A stretch of DNA of 64,000 bases, taken from positions 62,001 through 126,000 of the forward strand of contig NZ_BMYS01000006.1 in the NCBI RefSeq assembly GCF_014652395.1. The letters run 5' to 3'. Numbering within the stretch: position 1 is the first letter of the stretch; each line of letters opens with the position of its first letter. Made by a program: the position numbers and the translations under genes. Under the pieces are notes generated by a model. That model saw only the letters and a list, made by a program, of their open reading frames with translations. It was not told the origin of the DNA and did not search any database. The DNA is from Advenella faeciporci. Lineage in GTDB: Bacteria; Pseudomonadota; Gammaproteobacteria; Burkholderiales; Burkholderiaceae_B. Positions 48,566-57,224 of this stretch are shown piece after piece.

Positions 48566-49894
48566 TTAAGACTCGGTTGCACAATCGCGCGGGGTGATTT
48601 TTTTCTCGCTGGCATACTTCTCGGCCTCGGACTTGACAAGCGGATCCACATATTTCTTGTCAGACTGATACCAATCGGAGACCACCGTGAACTTGTTGCC
48701 GTCCCACTGTATGATGCGGGCCCAATCATCACCCATATGATTCTCGCAGCTGGTTTTTACCGGGCGCAGCATTTCATCAAAGCCCAGCGCCTTGAGTTTT
48801 TCTTCGGTCAGGTCCAGGTTCTCAAAGCCCCAACGCACCTGCTCGGGTGTCATGTGCTGGCCTTTGCCGAACTTTTCCTGGGCTGCGCGAATGGCTTCCA
48901 CCTGCAACATGGAAATGACCATGCCACGGTTATAGGCCAGCGAACCTTTCGTGTCTTTACCAGACTCCAGGCCCTTGTCATACAGGTGGGTTTTCAGGTC
49001 TTCGTAAATTCTGCCCTTGCTTTCACCCGTATTATGAATAGTGATGGCGTTATAGCCTTTGGCAACCTGACCCAGGTCTTTCACATCGCCTTCGGAACCG
49101 GCCCACCAAATGCCATAAATCCTGTCACGTCCATATCCCGTAGACTGCGCCTCACGAATAGAGGTTGGGGTCATAATGCCCGCACTCCAAAGAAGGACAT
49201 AATCAGGGCGTTTCTGACGAATTTGCAGCCAGGTTGATTTTTGTTCCACACCAGGGGCCGTGACCGGATACAGCTGCAACTCAAAACCATTGGCTTCGGC
49301 ACGGGCCTTTAACAGGGGGATGGGCTCTTTGCCATACGGGGAGTCATGATAAACCAGGGCAATTTTCTTGCCCTTGAGCTTGTCTTCCCCACCCAGCTTC
49401 TTGGCAATATCCTGAATCATCACATCGGCCGCTGTCCAGTAAGTGCCCAACAGCGGGAAGTTCCACTTGAACACAGTGCCATTGGCCGATTGCGACAGAC
49501 CATACCCAACAGTTTCAATCGCCACCTTGTCGACCGGTGCCTTGTCGGACACCGCAAAAGTAATACCGGTGGATTGCGGGTCAAAACCGGAAGCACCACC
49601 CTTGGCATTTTTCAGGCGCTCATAACACTCAACACCACGATCGGTGGCATAAGCGGTTTCACACTCTTCAAAAACCAGCTTGACACCATTGACACCGCCA
49701 TCGCGTTCATTAATCAGTTTCAGGTAATCAATCTTGCCATCAGCCCATGGAATACCCAATGGGGCAAATGAACCCGTACGATAGGTAAACAGGGGAACAA
49801 ACTGTTCTTCTGCCGCCTGTACCTGCAAGGGAACAGTCGCCAAAACGCCACTAACTGCCAGGGCTGCCGTGATGGATTTAAAGCTTAATTTCAT
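48566..49894 (-). CDS. ABC transporter substrate-binding protein, LIV family
   Basis: Periplasmic binding protein of the Peripla_BP_6 (LivK-like) fold, 442 residues, longer than LivK (about 370). The signal peptide of about 27 residues ends VQA. The start is ATG 49894 with GGAGGAG six bases upstream; the frame extends 17 codons further without such a site. Segments such as LVFEECETAYATDRGVECYERL with two Cys, IALVYHDSPYGKEP and GIWWAGSEGDVKDLG are visible. This long subfamily occurs in Burkholderiales beside CoA ligases, so the ligand is more likely an organic acid than an amino acid. Confidence 0.9.
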   Translation of the reverse strand: MKLSFKSITAALAVSGVLATVPLQVQAAEEQFVPLFTYRTGSFAPLGIPWADGKIDYLKLINERDGGVNGVKLVFEECETAYATDRGVECYERLKNAKGGASGFDPQSTGITFAVSDKAPVDKVAIETVGYGLSQSANGTVFKWNFPLLGTYWTAADVMIQDIAKKLGGEDKLKGKKIALVYHDSPYGKEPIPLLKARAEANGFELQLYPVTAPGVEQKSTWLQIRQKRPDYVLLWSAGIMTPTSIREAQSTGYGRDRIYGIWWAGSEGDVKDLGQVAKGYNAITIHNTGESKGRIYEDLKTHLYDKGLESGKDTKGSLAYNRGMVISMLQVEAIRAAQEKFGKGQHMTPEQVRWGFENLDLTEEKLKALGFDEMLRPVKTSCENHMGDDWARIIQWDGNKFTVVSDWYQSDKKYVDPLVKSEAEKYASEKKITPRDCATES

Positions 49895-49967
49895 ATCGGT
49901 CTCCTCCGAAGAAATTGATACATGCTGTTTTTTTATGAATGACAACGTCAGTTAAACTTGAACTTTT

Positions 49968-51032
49968 TTAATGTGGGAAAGGCCATATCCGCAACTTCTC
50001 TTTGGCAATACTCCACAATCTTGCCAGGCCATGCGGCTCCGCAATCAGGAAAAAGACAATCAGGGCGCCAAATACCATATGCTCTATGTGCGCAGCGGTA
50101 TCAACGCCAATCGGGATACCCATCATGGCCGGAATCCGGTTAAGCAAAATGGGAATCAGGACAATAAAGGCGGCGCCATAAAAACTGCCTACAATAGAAC
50201 CCAGACCCCCAATAATGACCATGAACAACAGCTGGAAAGAACGGTTCAGGTCAAACGCCAGGGGTTCCCATGACCCCAGGTGCAAATAACCCCACAGCAC
50301 CCCGGATACCCCGATAATGAACGAACTGACCGCAAAGGCGCTGAGCTTGGCATACATGGGGCGAATGCCAATAACCGAAGCCGCCACGTCCATATCACGG
50401 ATAGCCATCCATTCACGGCCAATCGCACTGCGCACCAGGTTTTTGGCCAACAGGGCAATAATGACCACCAGCAAAAGAATGAACAGGTATTTTTGTGCCG
50501 GTGTTTGCACGTCAAGGCCAAAAAAGGTAAGTGGCGGCACCGACACACTGCCTGAAGAAGAATAGTTCGTAAAGAACGGAATCCGCAGGAAAGTCCAGTC
50601 AACAAAAAACTGGGCCGCCAGGGTGGCAACTGCCAGATACAGACCGCGGATACGCAGGCTGGGAATACCGAAAATGACCCCAACCAGCATGGAAAAAAAT
50701 CCGCCCAAAAGGATCTGCACCAGCAGGGGCATCTCGGGAAACCGCACGCCGAAATTCCAGGCCGCATAGGCACCCACGGCCATGAAGGCACCACTGCCCA
50801 GTGAAATCTGGCCACAGTAGCCCACCAGAATATTCAGGCCAATCGCCGCCAGGGACAGGATCAGAAAGGGAATGACAACGCCACTTAACAAATAGTCACT
50901 GGCCATTGCCGGCACGGCCAAAAAGGCAAATGCCAGCAAAAAAACCATTAAGACACGGTCCTGGCGGATGGGGAAGATCTGCTGATCAGCCCGGTAACTT
51001 GTCTTGAACTGCCCATTTTCACGATATAACAT
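49968..51032 (-). CDS. ABC transporter permease, LivM type
   Basis: Inner-membrane permease of 354 residues with about nine or ten helices. Typical LivM segments: GQISLGSGAFMAVGAYAAW near residue 95, RGLYLAVATLAAQF, and the coupling loop REWMAIRDMDVAASVIG. GGAAG-type site (GGAAGTACATC) precedes ATG 51032. Partner of the LivH-type gene 26 bases upstream. Confidence 0.93.
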   Translation of the reverse strand: MLYRENGQFKTSYRADQQIFPIRQDRVLMVFLLAFAFLAVPAMASDYLLSGVVIPFLILSLAAIGLNILVGYCGQISLGSGAFMAVGAYAAWNFGVRFPEMPLLVQILLGGFFSMLVGVIFGIPSLRIRGLYLAVATLAAQFFVDWTFLRIPFFTNYSSSGSVSVPPLTFFGLDVQTPAQKYLFILLLVVIIALLAKNLVRSAIGREWMAIRDMDVAASVIGIRPMYAKLSAFAVSSFIIGVSGVLWGYLHLGSWEPLAFDLNRSFQLLFMVIIGGLGSIVGSFYGAAFIVLIPILLNRIPAMMGIPIGVDTAAHIEHMVFGALIVFFLIAEPHGLARLWSIAKEKLRIWPFPH

Positions 51033-51057
51033 GATGTACTTCCTTTACGCTTGCCCG

Positions 51058-51987
51058 CTATACGCGGTCGATAATCTTTTCGCCAAACAAACCTTGCGGA
51101 CGGAACAGCAGGAATGTCAGGGCCAATACATAGGCAAACCAGATTTCAATGCCACCCCCCAGATAAGGACCCAGATAAGCTTCCGATATTTTTTCACCCA
51201 CCCCGATAATGAGCCCCCCGATAATCGCCCCGGGAACCGAAGTCAGGCCGCCCAGAATAACCACTGGCAAAGCCCGCAGCGCGGCGGTGGAAAGCGTAAA
51301 TTGCACGCCAAACTTGGAGCCCCAGATAATGCCCGCAACCAGCGCCACAATACCGGCCACCACCCAGACAATGACCCAGATCCGGTTAAGGGGGATACCA
51401 ATGGATTGGGCCGCCTGATGGTCATCAGCCACCGCCCGCAAGGCACGTCCGGTAGAGGTGTACTGAAAGAAAAAGGCAAGGGCTGCCACCAGGGCCGCTG
51501 CAATCGCTGCCGCCGTCAGGTCTTCCAGATTGATTAAAATACCGCCCTCGAACAGACTGTCCAAAATAAAGGCCGGGTCTTTGGGCATGCCAACGTCAAT
51601 CGTGTAAACCGAACTGCCAAACAGGGTTTGGCCGAATCCGTCCAGAAAATAACTGATGCCCAGCGTTGCCATGAGCAAGGTGGTGGCCTCTTGATTGACC
51701 AGGTGACGCAAAACCAGCCGCTCTACCAGCCAGGCAATAACCACCATTAATACCGCACTGATAATGAATGCCAGAATATTGGCCAGCCACATGCTTTCAA
51801 AACCCAGCCACTCGGGCAGCCAGGCTGAAAACCGCGCCATTGACAGGGCCGCCACCAGCACCATGGCCCCCTGGGCAAAGTTGAATACCCCCGATGCCTT
51901 GAAAATAAGCACAAAACCCAGCCCGACCAGCGCATACAGCATGCCGCTCATCAGACCACCAAATAAAGTTTCCAAGAAATATCCCAT
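51058..51987 (-). CDS. ABC transporter permease, LivH type
   Basis: Inner-membrane permease of 309 residues with about eight helices; GVFNFAQGAMVLVAAL is the conserved LivH start region and RALRAVADDHQAAQSIGI the coupling loop, followed by GGLTSVPGAIIGGLIIG. Starts seven bases after the LivG-type gene with GAGGG upstream. Confidence 0.94.
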   Translation of the reverse strand: MGYFLETLFGGLMSGMLYALVGLGFVLIFKASGVFNFAQGAMVLVAALSMARFSAWLPEWLGFESMWLANILAFIISAVLMVVIAWLVERLVLRHLVNQEATTLLMATLGISYFLDGFGQTLFGSSVYTIDVGMPKDPAFILDSLFEGGILINLEDLTAAAIAAALVAALAFFFQYTSTGRALRAVADDHQAAQSIGIPLNRIWVIVWVVAGIVALVAGIIWGSKFGVQFTLSTAALRALPVVILGGLTSVPGAIIGGLIIGVGEKISEAYLGPYLGGGIEIWFAYVLALTFLLFRPQGLFGEKIIDRV

Positions 51988-51994
51988 AATGCCC

Positions 51995-52789
51995 TCAATG
52001 CTCTACGCCCAGATAGGCACGAATCACTTCTTCATTTGAACGAACCTCGGACGGTGTGCCATCGCCGATTTTCTTGCCGTAATCCAGCACCACGACACGA
52101 TCCGAGATATCCATAACCACCCCCATATCGTGCTCAATCAACACAATGGTGGTTCCGTATTCATCGTTCACATCCAGAATGAAACGGCTCATATCCTGTT
52201 TTTCCTCGATATTCATGCCTGCCATGGGCTCATCCAGCAACAGCAGTCGAGGCTCCATGGCCAGCGCCCGCCCCAGGTCGACCCTTTTTTGCAGGCCATA
52301 GGGCAAACGCCCGACCGGGGTTTTTCGATAGGCCTGGATTTCCAGGAAGTCGATAATGTTTTCCACAAATTCGCGATGCCTGATTTCTTCCTTTTCGGCA
52401 CCAAAAACCCGGAATGCCTGTGACAGGATGCCGCTTTTCATGCGCAGGTTACGGCCTGTCATGATGTTGTCCAGTACGCTCATCCCCTTGAACAAAGCCA
52501 GGTTCTGGAAGGTGCGCGCAATACCCATTTCGGCAGCCCGGCGTGGCGTCATCCGGTTGAAATGATTGCCACTGAACTGTATGCCGCCTTCCTGTGGCAC
52601 ATACACCCCGTTAATCACGTTTAACATTGAACTTTTACCGGCACCGTTAGGGCCGATAATGGCACGGATTTCATGCTCTTTAACATTAAATGAAATATTG
52701 GTTAGCGCCTTGACACCCCCAAATGACAGGGAAATGCCTTGCATATCCAATATCACGTCACCAATCTGCTTTTCTCTTTCGTTCATCAT
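51995..52789 (-). CDS. ABC transporter ATP-binding protein, LivG type
   Basis: ATPase of 264 residues: Walker A GPNGAGKSS, a variant signature LPYGLQKRVDLGRAL (LPYGLQ in place of LSGGQ, usual for LivG), Walker B LLLLDEPMAGMN. Follows the acyl-CoA ligase gene with two bases between. Confidence 0.94.
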   Translation of the reverse strand: MMNEREKQIGDVILDMQGISLSFGGVKALTNISFNVKEHEIRAIIGPNGAGKSSMLNVINGVYVPQEGGIQFSGNHFNRMTPRRAAEMGIARTFQNLALFKGMSVLDNIMTGRNLRMKSGILSQAFRVFGAEKEEIRHREFVENIIDFLEIQAYRKTPVGRLPYGLQKRVDLGRALAMEPRLLLLDEPMAGMNIEEKQDMSRFILDVNDEYGTTIVLIEHDMGVVMDISDRVVVLDYGKKIGDGTPSEVRSNEEVIRAYLGVEH

Positions 52790-52791
52790 TC

Positions 52792-54765
52792 TCAGGCAGC
52801 CTTTTTCATCTTGACATCAACCACTTTGCCTTCGGCAATCTTCAGATCGGCAGAAATCTTGCCAGTACGCCCGTCCTCAAACTTGACCTCGGTTTCGATA
52901 AACTGGTTTTTCCTGCCTTCAAACAGGGCATCGATAAGGACTTTGTATTTGTCGGCAATAAACGCCCGTCGCACCTTGCGGGTACGTGTCAGCTCCCCGT
53001 CATCCGGGTCCAGTTCCTTATGCAAAATCAGGAAACGGTGAATTTGCAATCCGGCCAGCATTTCATCACTGGCCACATCAATATTGACCTGACTAATGCA
53101 ATCGGCAATCAGGTCATACACCTCGGGCCTGGAGGCCAGGTCGGTATAACCGGCATAGGCCAGGCCACGGCGCTCGGCCCAGTTGGCCACCGCTTCAAGG
53201 TCTATATTCACAAAGGCGCACACAAAATCCATATTGGCGCCAAACGCCACCACTTCCTTGATATACGGGAAAAACTTCAGCTTGTTTTCGACATATTTGG
53301 GTGCAAACATGCGGCCATCACGCAACTTGCCCACATCCTTGGCCCGGTCAATAATCTTAAGCTGTCCGTTGGCATCTATCACCCCCGCATCGCCCGTGTG
53401 ATACCAGCCGTCATCGGTAAAAGACTCTTTGGTAGACTCGGGGTTCTTGTAATACTCTTTGAACAAGCCCGGGCTTTTGATTTGCACTTCACCATTGTCG
53501 GCAATACGCAGTTCCACCCCTTCAACCGGCGGCCCCACGGTATCGGCCCGTACATTACCGTCACTTTGCACGCACACAAACACCGAGGTTTCGGTGGAAC
53601 CGTACAATTGCTTTAAATTGATACCAATAGAACGATAGAAGGAAAACAGGTCGGGGCCAATCGCCTCACCGGCCGTATACGCCACACGCACCCGGCTCAT
53701 GCCCAGGGCATTGCGCAACGGGCCATATACCAGCAAGTCACCCACCTTATACTTGAAACGGTCCCACAGGCCTACCGGCTCTTTATCAAGAATACGCATA
53801 CCCACCCGTTTGGCCAGCGCCATACATGACTTGAACATGGTTTTTTTAAACCCGCCAGCGTCTTCCATCCGGATCATGACCTGGGTTAACAAGTCTTCCA
53901 GCACTCGCGGCGGTGAAAAATAATAGGTGGGCCCGATATCGTGCATATCGATAGATACCGTTGCCGGTGATTCGGGGTGATTCACGGTAAAACCGGTTAC
54001 CAGCAGCTGGGTATAAGAGAACATGTTCTGGCCAATCCAGGCCGGCGGCAAGTAAGCAAGCACTTCCTCCATGTCTGTCAGGTTTTCAAGTTTCTGGATA
54101 ACGCGGGCACGGTCGATAAGGGCATGATGAGTTAGCACCACCCCTTTGGGCTTGCCGGTGGTGCCCGAGGTATAAAACATGGCAGCCGTGTCGTTGGCCG
54201 ACAGGCTTTGCACGGTATTCAGATAAAAATCGGGGCTGGCGCTGTCATAATCCCGTCCCTTTTCCTGCAGGTTTTCCCAGGACAGCAGCAATTCGTCGGT
54301 GTAATGCCGAAGGCCACGCGGATCATCGTAAACCACATGGGCCAGATCGGGAGCCTGTTCGCGGATCTCGATCATTTTGTCCACCTGCTCCTGGTTTTCA
54401 ACCACCACCACCCGCACCCCGGCGTCTTGCAGCACATAGACCATTTCCTGCGCCACGGCATCCTGGTACATGGGCACCGGAATGGCCCCCAGCGACTGGG
54501 CCGCCATCATCGCCATATACAGGCGGGGACGGTTTTCACCCACCACCGCCACGTGGTCATTTTTCTTAACGCCCAATGCGGCCAGGCCGCAGGCTGTTTG
54601 CCGAACCTCATGGGCCACCTGGGCCCAGCTTAAGGTTTGCCAAATTCCCAGATCTTTTTCACGCAATGCCGGTTTGTCAGCGCGAACGTTCGCGTGATGC
54701 AACAGCAAGGCAGGAAATGTGTCCAGACCCGTTTCCGAACCTGCACCATACATAGCGTACGCCAT
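52792..54765 (-). CDS. Long-chain acyl-CoA synthetase (AMP-forming)
   Basis: ANL-superfamily enzyme of 657 residues similar to bacterial and eukaryotic long-chain fatty-acid CoA ligases. The ATP/AMP phosphate loop is YTSGTTGKPKGVVLTH, the adenine motif QLYGSTETSV, and the hinge region GWYHTGDAGVIDANGQLKIIDRAKD; FAPKYVENKLKF follows. ATG 54765 has AGGAG five bases upstream. First gene of the operon that continues with a complete LIV-type importer and a PaaK-like ligase, so it probably activates the imported acid. Substrate not known. Confidence 0.93.
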   Translation of the reverse strand: MAYAMYGAGSETGLDTFPALLLHHANVRADKPALREKDLGIWQTLSWAQVAHEVRQTACGLAALGVKKNDHVAVVGENRPRLYMAMMAAQSLGAIPVPMYQDAVAQEMVYVLQDAGVRVVVVENQEQVDKMIEIREQAPDLAHVVYDDPRGLRHYTDELLLSWENLQEKGRDYDSASPDFYLNTVQSLSANDTAAMFYTSGTTGKPKGVVLTHHALIDRARVIQKLENLTDMEEVLAYLPPAWIGQNMFSYTQLLVTGFTVNHPESPATVSIDMHDIGPTYYFSPPRVLEDLLTQVMIRMEDAGGFKKTMFKSCMALAKRVGMRILDKEPVGLWDRFKYKVGDLLVYGPLRNALGMSRVRVAYTAGEAIGPDLFSFYRSIGINLKQLYGSTETSVFVCVQSDGNVRADTVGPPVEGVELRIADNGEVQIKSPGLFKEYYKNPESTKESFTDDGWYHTGDAGVIDANGQLKIIDRAKDVGKLRDGRMFAPKYVENKLKFFPYIKEVVAFGANMDFVCAFVNIDLEAVANWAERRGLAYAGYTDLASRPEVYDLIADCISQVNIDVASDEMLAGLQIHRFLILHKELDPDDGELTRTRKVRRAFIADKYKVLIDALFEGRKNQFIETEVKFEDGRTGKISADLKIAEGKVVDVKMKKAA

Positions 54766-54877
54766 GTTGTCTCCTTTTATATTATGTCTCTAGCATGACT
54801 GGTTCCGATTGATTTCATTTCCCGTAAAATTTTAAATTGGAAATAAAACCGGATGAATCAATCTTGTTTAATTATTC

Positions 54878-54895
54878 TTTGTAATGTATTGCAAA
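54878..54895. promoter_or_regulatory. 18-bp palindrome between the ligase operon and the Crp/Fnr gene
   Basis: TTTGTAAT-GT-ATTGCAAA: two 8-base half-sites with one mismatch. Location in the 198-base divergent gap (69 bases before the regulator) suggests an operator, perhaps for the adjacent Crp/Fnr protein. A second weak inverted repeat AGTTAG...CTAACT lies just to its right (54895-54921). Confidence 0.5.
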
Positions 54896-54963
54896 GTTAG
54901 CCTGTTGAATGTAATCTAACTGTCGTTATGGTGACATTCCAACCGCTTCTAGGGTAAGTCCTT

Positions 54964-55632
54964 ATGACTGAATTTGCTCCGCACTTCTCCAGCTGGTTTC
55001 CCCTTCTGGCCCCCGAACATCAAGAACGGGTCAAGCAGGATATCAAGGTCCATCACTATCCGCCTGGCGCCATGATTGTGCGCAAGGGCGAGTCTTCCGA
55101 TCACTGGATTGGCGTTATTGAAGGATTGGTCCGCATCTCGGTTGGCAATGCCGAAGGCAAGGTGGCGGCGCTTATTGGCATTCCATCCGGAGGCTGGGTG
55201 GGTGAAGGCAGCCTGCTGAAAAAAGAATCGCGCAAATATGACATTATTGCGCTGCGCAATTCCACCATTGCCAAAATGCCCGTGCATACATTTGAATGGC
55301 TGCTGGACAACAGCATCCCCTTCAACCGCTATTTGCTGCACCTGCTGAACGAGCGGGTGGGACACTTTGTGGGCAAAGCCGAGCACGACCGCCTGCTAAA
55401 CGCCGACGCCCGGATTGCACGCTGCCTGGCAGAACTGTGCAACTCGCGCCTGTATCCAGGCATTAGCAACCGCATGGAAATTACCCAGGAAGAACTGGGC
55501 TACCTGGCCCGGGTTTCGCGCCAGCGAGCCAACCAGGCCCTTAAAAAGCTGGAAGCAGACGGTCTGTTAAGGGTGGAATACGGGGCCATCTGCATACAAG
55601 ACCTGGAAGGCCTGCAAAACTACGGTAATTAG
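54964..55632 (+). CDS. Crp/Fnr-family transcriptional regulator
   Basis: Regulator of 222 residues: cyclic-nucleotide-binding-like beta-roll (about residues 15-125, with GGWVGEGSLLKKESR in the phosphate-cassette position), dimer helix, and a helix-turn-helix (ITQEELGYLARVSRQRANQALKKLE). It has no N-terminal Cys cluster, so it is not an oxygen-sensing FNR; the cassette lacks the Arg-Ala pair typical of cAMP binding, so the effector may be something else. It is divergent from the ligase/ABC operon and is the likely regulator of it. Confidence 0.92.
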   Translation: MTEFAPHFSSWFPLLAPEHQERVKQDIKVHHYPPGAMIVRKGESSDHWIGVIEGLVRISVGNAEGKVAALIGIPSGGWVGEGSLLKKESRKYDIIALRNSTIAKMPVHTFEWLLDNSIPFNRYLLHLLNERVGHFVGKAEHDRLLNADARIARCLAELCNSRLYPGISNRMEITQEELGYLARVSRQRANQALKKLEADGLLRVEYGAICIQDLEGLQNYGN

Positions 55633-55658
55633 ATGCAAACTATTTGATTTTTGCATGT

Positions 55659-55835
55659 AACCACCCCGTCAGGCTGCGCCTGCCACCCCTCCAGTGGAGG
55701 GGAATTTTCCTTCTTCGTGGAAACGTCTGTGCTACACACTCCCCTCCTGCGGAGGGGAATTTTCCTTCTTCGTGGAAACGTCTGTGCTACACATTCCCCT
55801 CCTGCGGAGGGGTGGCGCGCAGCGACGGGGTGGTT
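55659..55835. repeat. 177-bp palindromic repeat element with two 55-bp tandem units
   Basis: The ends are perfect 12-bp inverted repeats, AACCACCCCGTC (55659-55670) and GACGGGGTGGTT (55824-55835), and the match continues to GCCACCCCTCC on both sides (about 30 bases). Inside, a 55-bp unit starting GGAGGGGAATTTTCC occurs at 55696-55750 and 55751-55805 with a single C/T difference. CCCCTCC-AGT-GGAGGGG followed by AATTTT (55686-55707) could act as a terminator for the Crp/Fnr gene. No conserved protein is encoded; short open frames in it are repeat artefacts. A partial copy lies at 63016. Confidence 0.85.
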
Positions 55836-55845
55836 GCCGGAAGTC

Positions 55846-56532
55846 TTAAGCATAATCACGCTGACCGAAAATGGCCGAGCCTATCCTGACCTCGGTAGAA
55901 CCCTCCTGGATGGCCCATTCAAAATCTCCGCTCATGCCCATGGACAGCGTGGGCAGGGCCAGCCCGGTCTGGTCCTGGCATTGCTGCCTTAAATGACGCA
56001 AGGCAGCAAAACACGCTCGCACCGTTGCCTCTGAATCGCTGTTTTCCGCAACCGTCATGAGCCCCATGGGACGAAGCGTTTGCATGGCTTTCAGCTCCTG
56101 CAAAAAGGCAGGCACCGCTTCGGCAGACATGCCGGTCTTGGTTTGCTCGGGGCTGGTTTTTACCTGTACCAGCACATCAAGCGTGCGGTTTTCAAGTTGC
56201 AGGCGCTTGTCCAGGGCCAGCGCCAGGTCCAGCCGGTCCATCGACTGGACTTCAGACGCATAACGGGCAACCTCTTTGGCCTTGTTGGTTTGCAAATAGC
56301 CAATAATGACCCAGTCAATGGGATATTCTGCAAACACCTCGGCTTTTTGCTTCATTTCCTGCACTTTATTCTCACCAAATCGGCGCAGGCCCGCATCAAG
56401 GGCTTCTTGCAATACATCGGGCCCAAAGGTTTTACTTACCGGCAGGATCCGCACACTGTCGGGCGCTCGTTTGGCCTTTATGCAGGCCTTTTCCACCCTG
56501 TTTTTAACTTCTTTGTAACGTTGTGCCAGCAT
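55846..56532 (-). CDS. YggS-family pyridoxal phosphate homeostasis protein
   Basis: PLP-binding TIM-barrel protein of 228 residues that buffers the cofactor. The PLP lysine is in LPVSKTFGPD; other family motifs are RRFGENKVQE, GLMTVAENSDS and the C-terminal LSMGMSGDFEWAIQEGSTEVRIGSAIFG. AGGAG upstream of ATG 56532. Its stop lies 10 bases from the edge of the repeat element. Confidence 0.95.
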   Translation of the reverse strand: MLAQRYKEVKNRVEKACIKAKRAPDSVRILPVSKTFGPDVLQEALDAGLRRFGENKVQEMKQKAEVFAEYPIDWVIIGYLQTNKAKEVARYASEVQSMDRLDLALALDKRLQLENRTLDVLVQVKTSPEQTKTGMSAEAVPAFLQELKAMQTLRPMGLMTVAENSDSEATVRACFAALRHLRQQCQDQTGLALPTLSMGMSGDFEWAIQEGSTEVRIGSAIFGQRDYA

Positions 56533-56695
56533 TACCCCTGCTCCTGTTGAAAAAACCAGGGTCTATTTTAACCCAGCACCGGTCTCCGACACAGGGCCAA
56601 TCCCTGATTGCCATTTCAGGCCGGCCACAAAAGGCAGGCAGGTGACTTAAATTCGGTATAATTCAATTTTCAAATAAACCCCCTGCAATATCGCC

Positions 56696-57181
56696 ATGAG
56701 CCACAACAAGCCACACCAACTTTCAATGACTATTCTGATGACACCCGACATGGCCAATTTTGCCGGCAATGTCCATGGTGGCACGATTTTGAAATATCTT
56801 GACCAGGTGGCCTTTGCCTGTGCCAGCCGATATGCCGGCTCTTATGTGGTTACCCTGTCGGTAGACCAGGTGGTGTTCCGCCAGCCCATTCATGTGGGTG
56901 AGCTGGTTAATTTTTACGCATCGGTTAACTACACCGGCAAAACATCCATGGAAATTGGCATTAAAGTGGTCACGGAAAACATTCGTGAACAATTCGTGCG
57001 CCACACCAACAGCTGCTATTTCACCATGATCGCGGTTGATGACAATGGCAAGCCCACCGCCGTCCCCCAGCTTGTTCCGTCAACGGAAGAAGAAAAACAT
57101 CGTTTCATTGCCGCGCAGCAACGCCGCGAGCTGCGCCAGGAAATGGAAAAACGTCACGCCGAGATCAGGGCAAACAACTAG
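56696..57181 (+). CDS. Acyl-CoA thioesterase, YciA/hotdog family
   Basis: Cytosolic thioesterase of 161 residues, single hotdog domain: NFAGNVHGGTILKYLDQVAF with the active-site helix, SVDQVVFRQPIHVGELV and IREQFVRHTNSCYFTMIAVD. Hydrolyses acyl-CoAs, usually medium or long chain. A helical charged C-terminus is common in this group. No strong ribosome-binding site. Confidence 0.9.
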   Translation: MSHNKPHQLSMTILMTPDMANFAGNVHGGTILKYLDQVAFACASRYAGSYVVTLSVDQVVFRQPIHVGELVNFYASVNYTGKTSMEIGIKVVTENIREQFVRHTNSCYFTMIAVDDNGKPTAVPQLVPSTEEEKHRFIAAQQRRELRQEMEKRHAEIRANN

Positions 57182-57224
57182 GCCGGCCGGTTTTAAAAAT
57201 GATGTGCCGTGCCAGCCACCAAGC

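Noticed and set aside
55696-55805. Tandem 55-bp units as a possible CRISPR array
   Set aside because: Units are directly adjacent without unique spacers, only two copies, and no cas gene is in the window.
55629-55889. Short open frames of 76-113 codons inside the repeat element
   Set aside because: They contain the same peptide twice because of the 55-bp duplication, occur in several frames, and have no ribosome-binding site.
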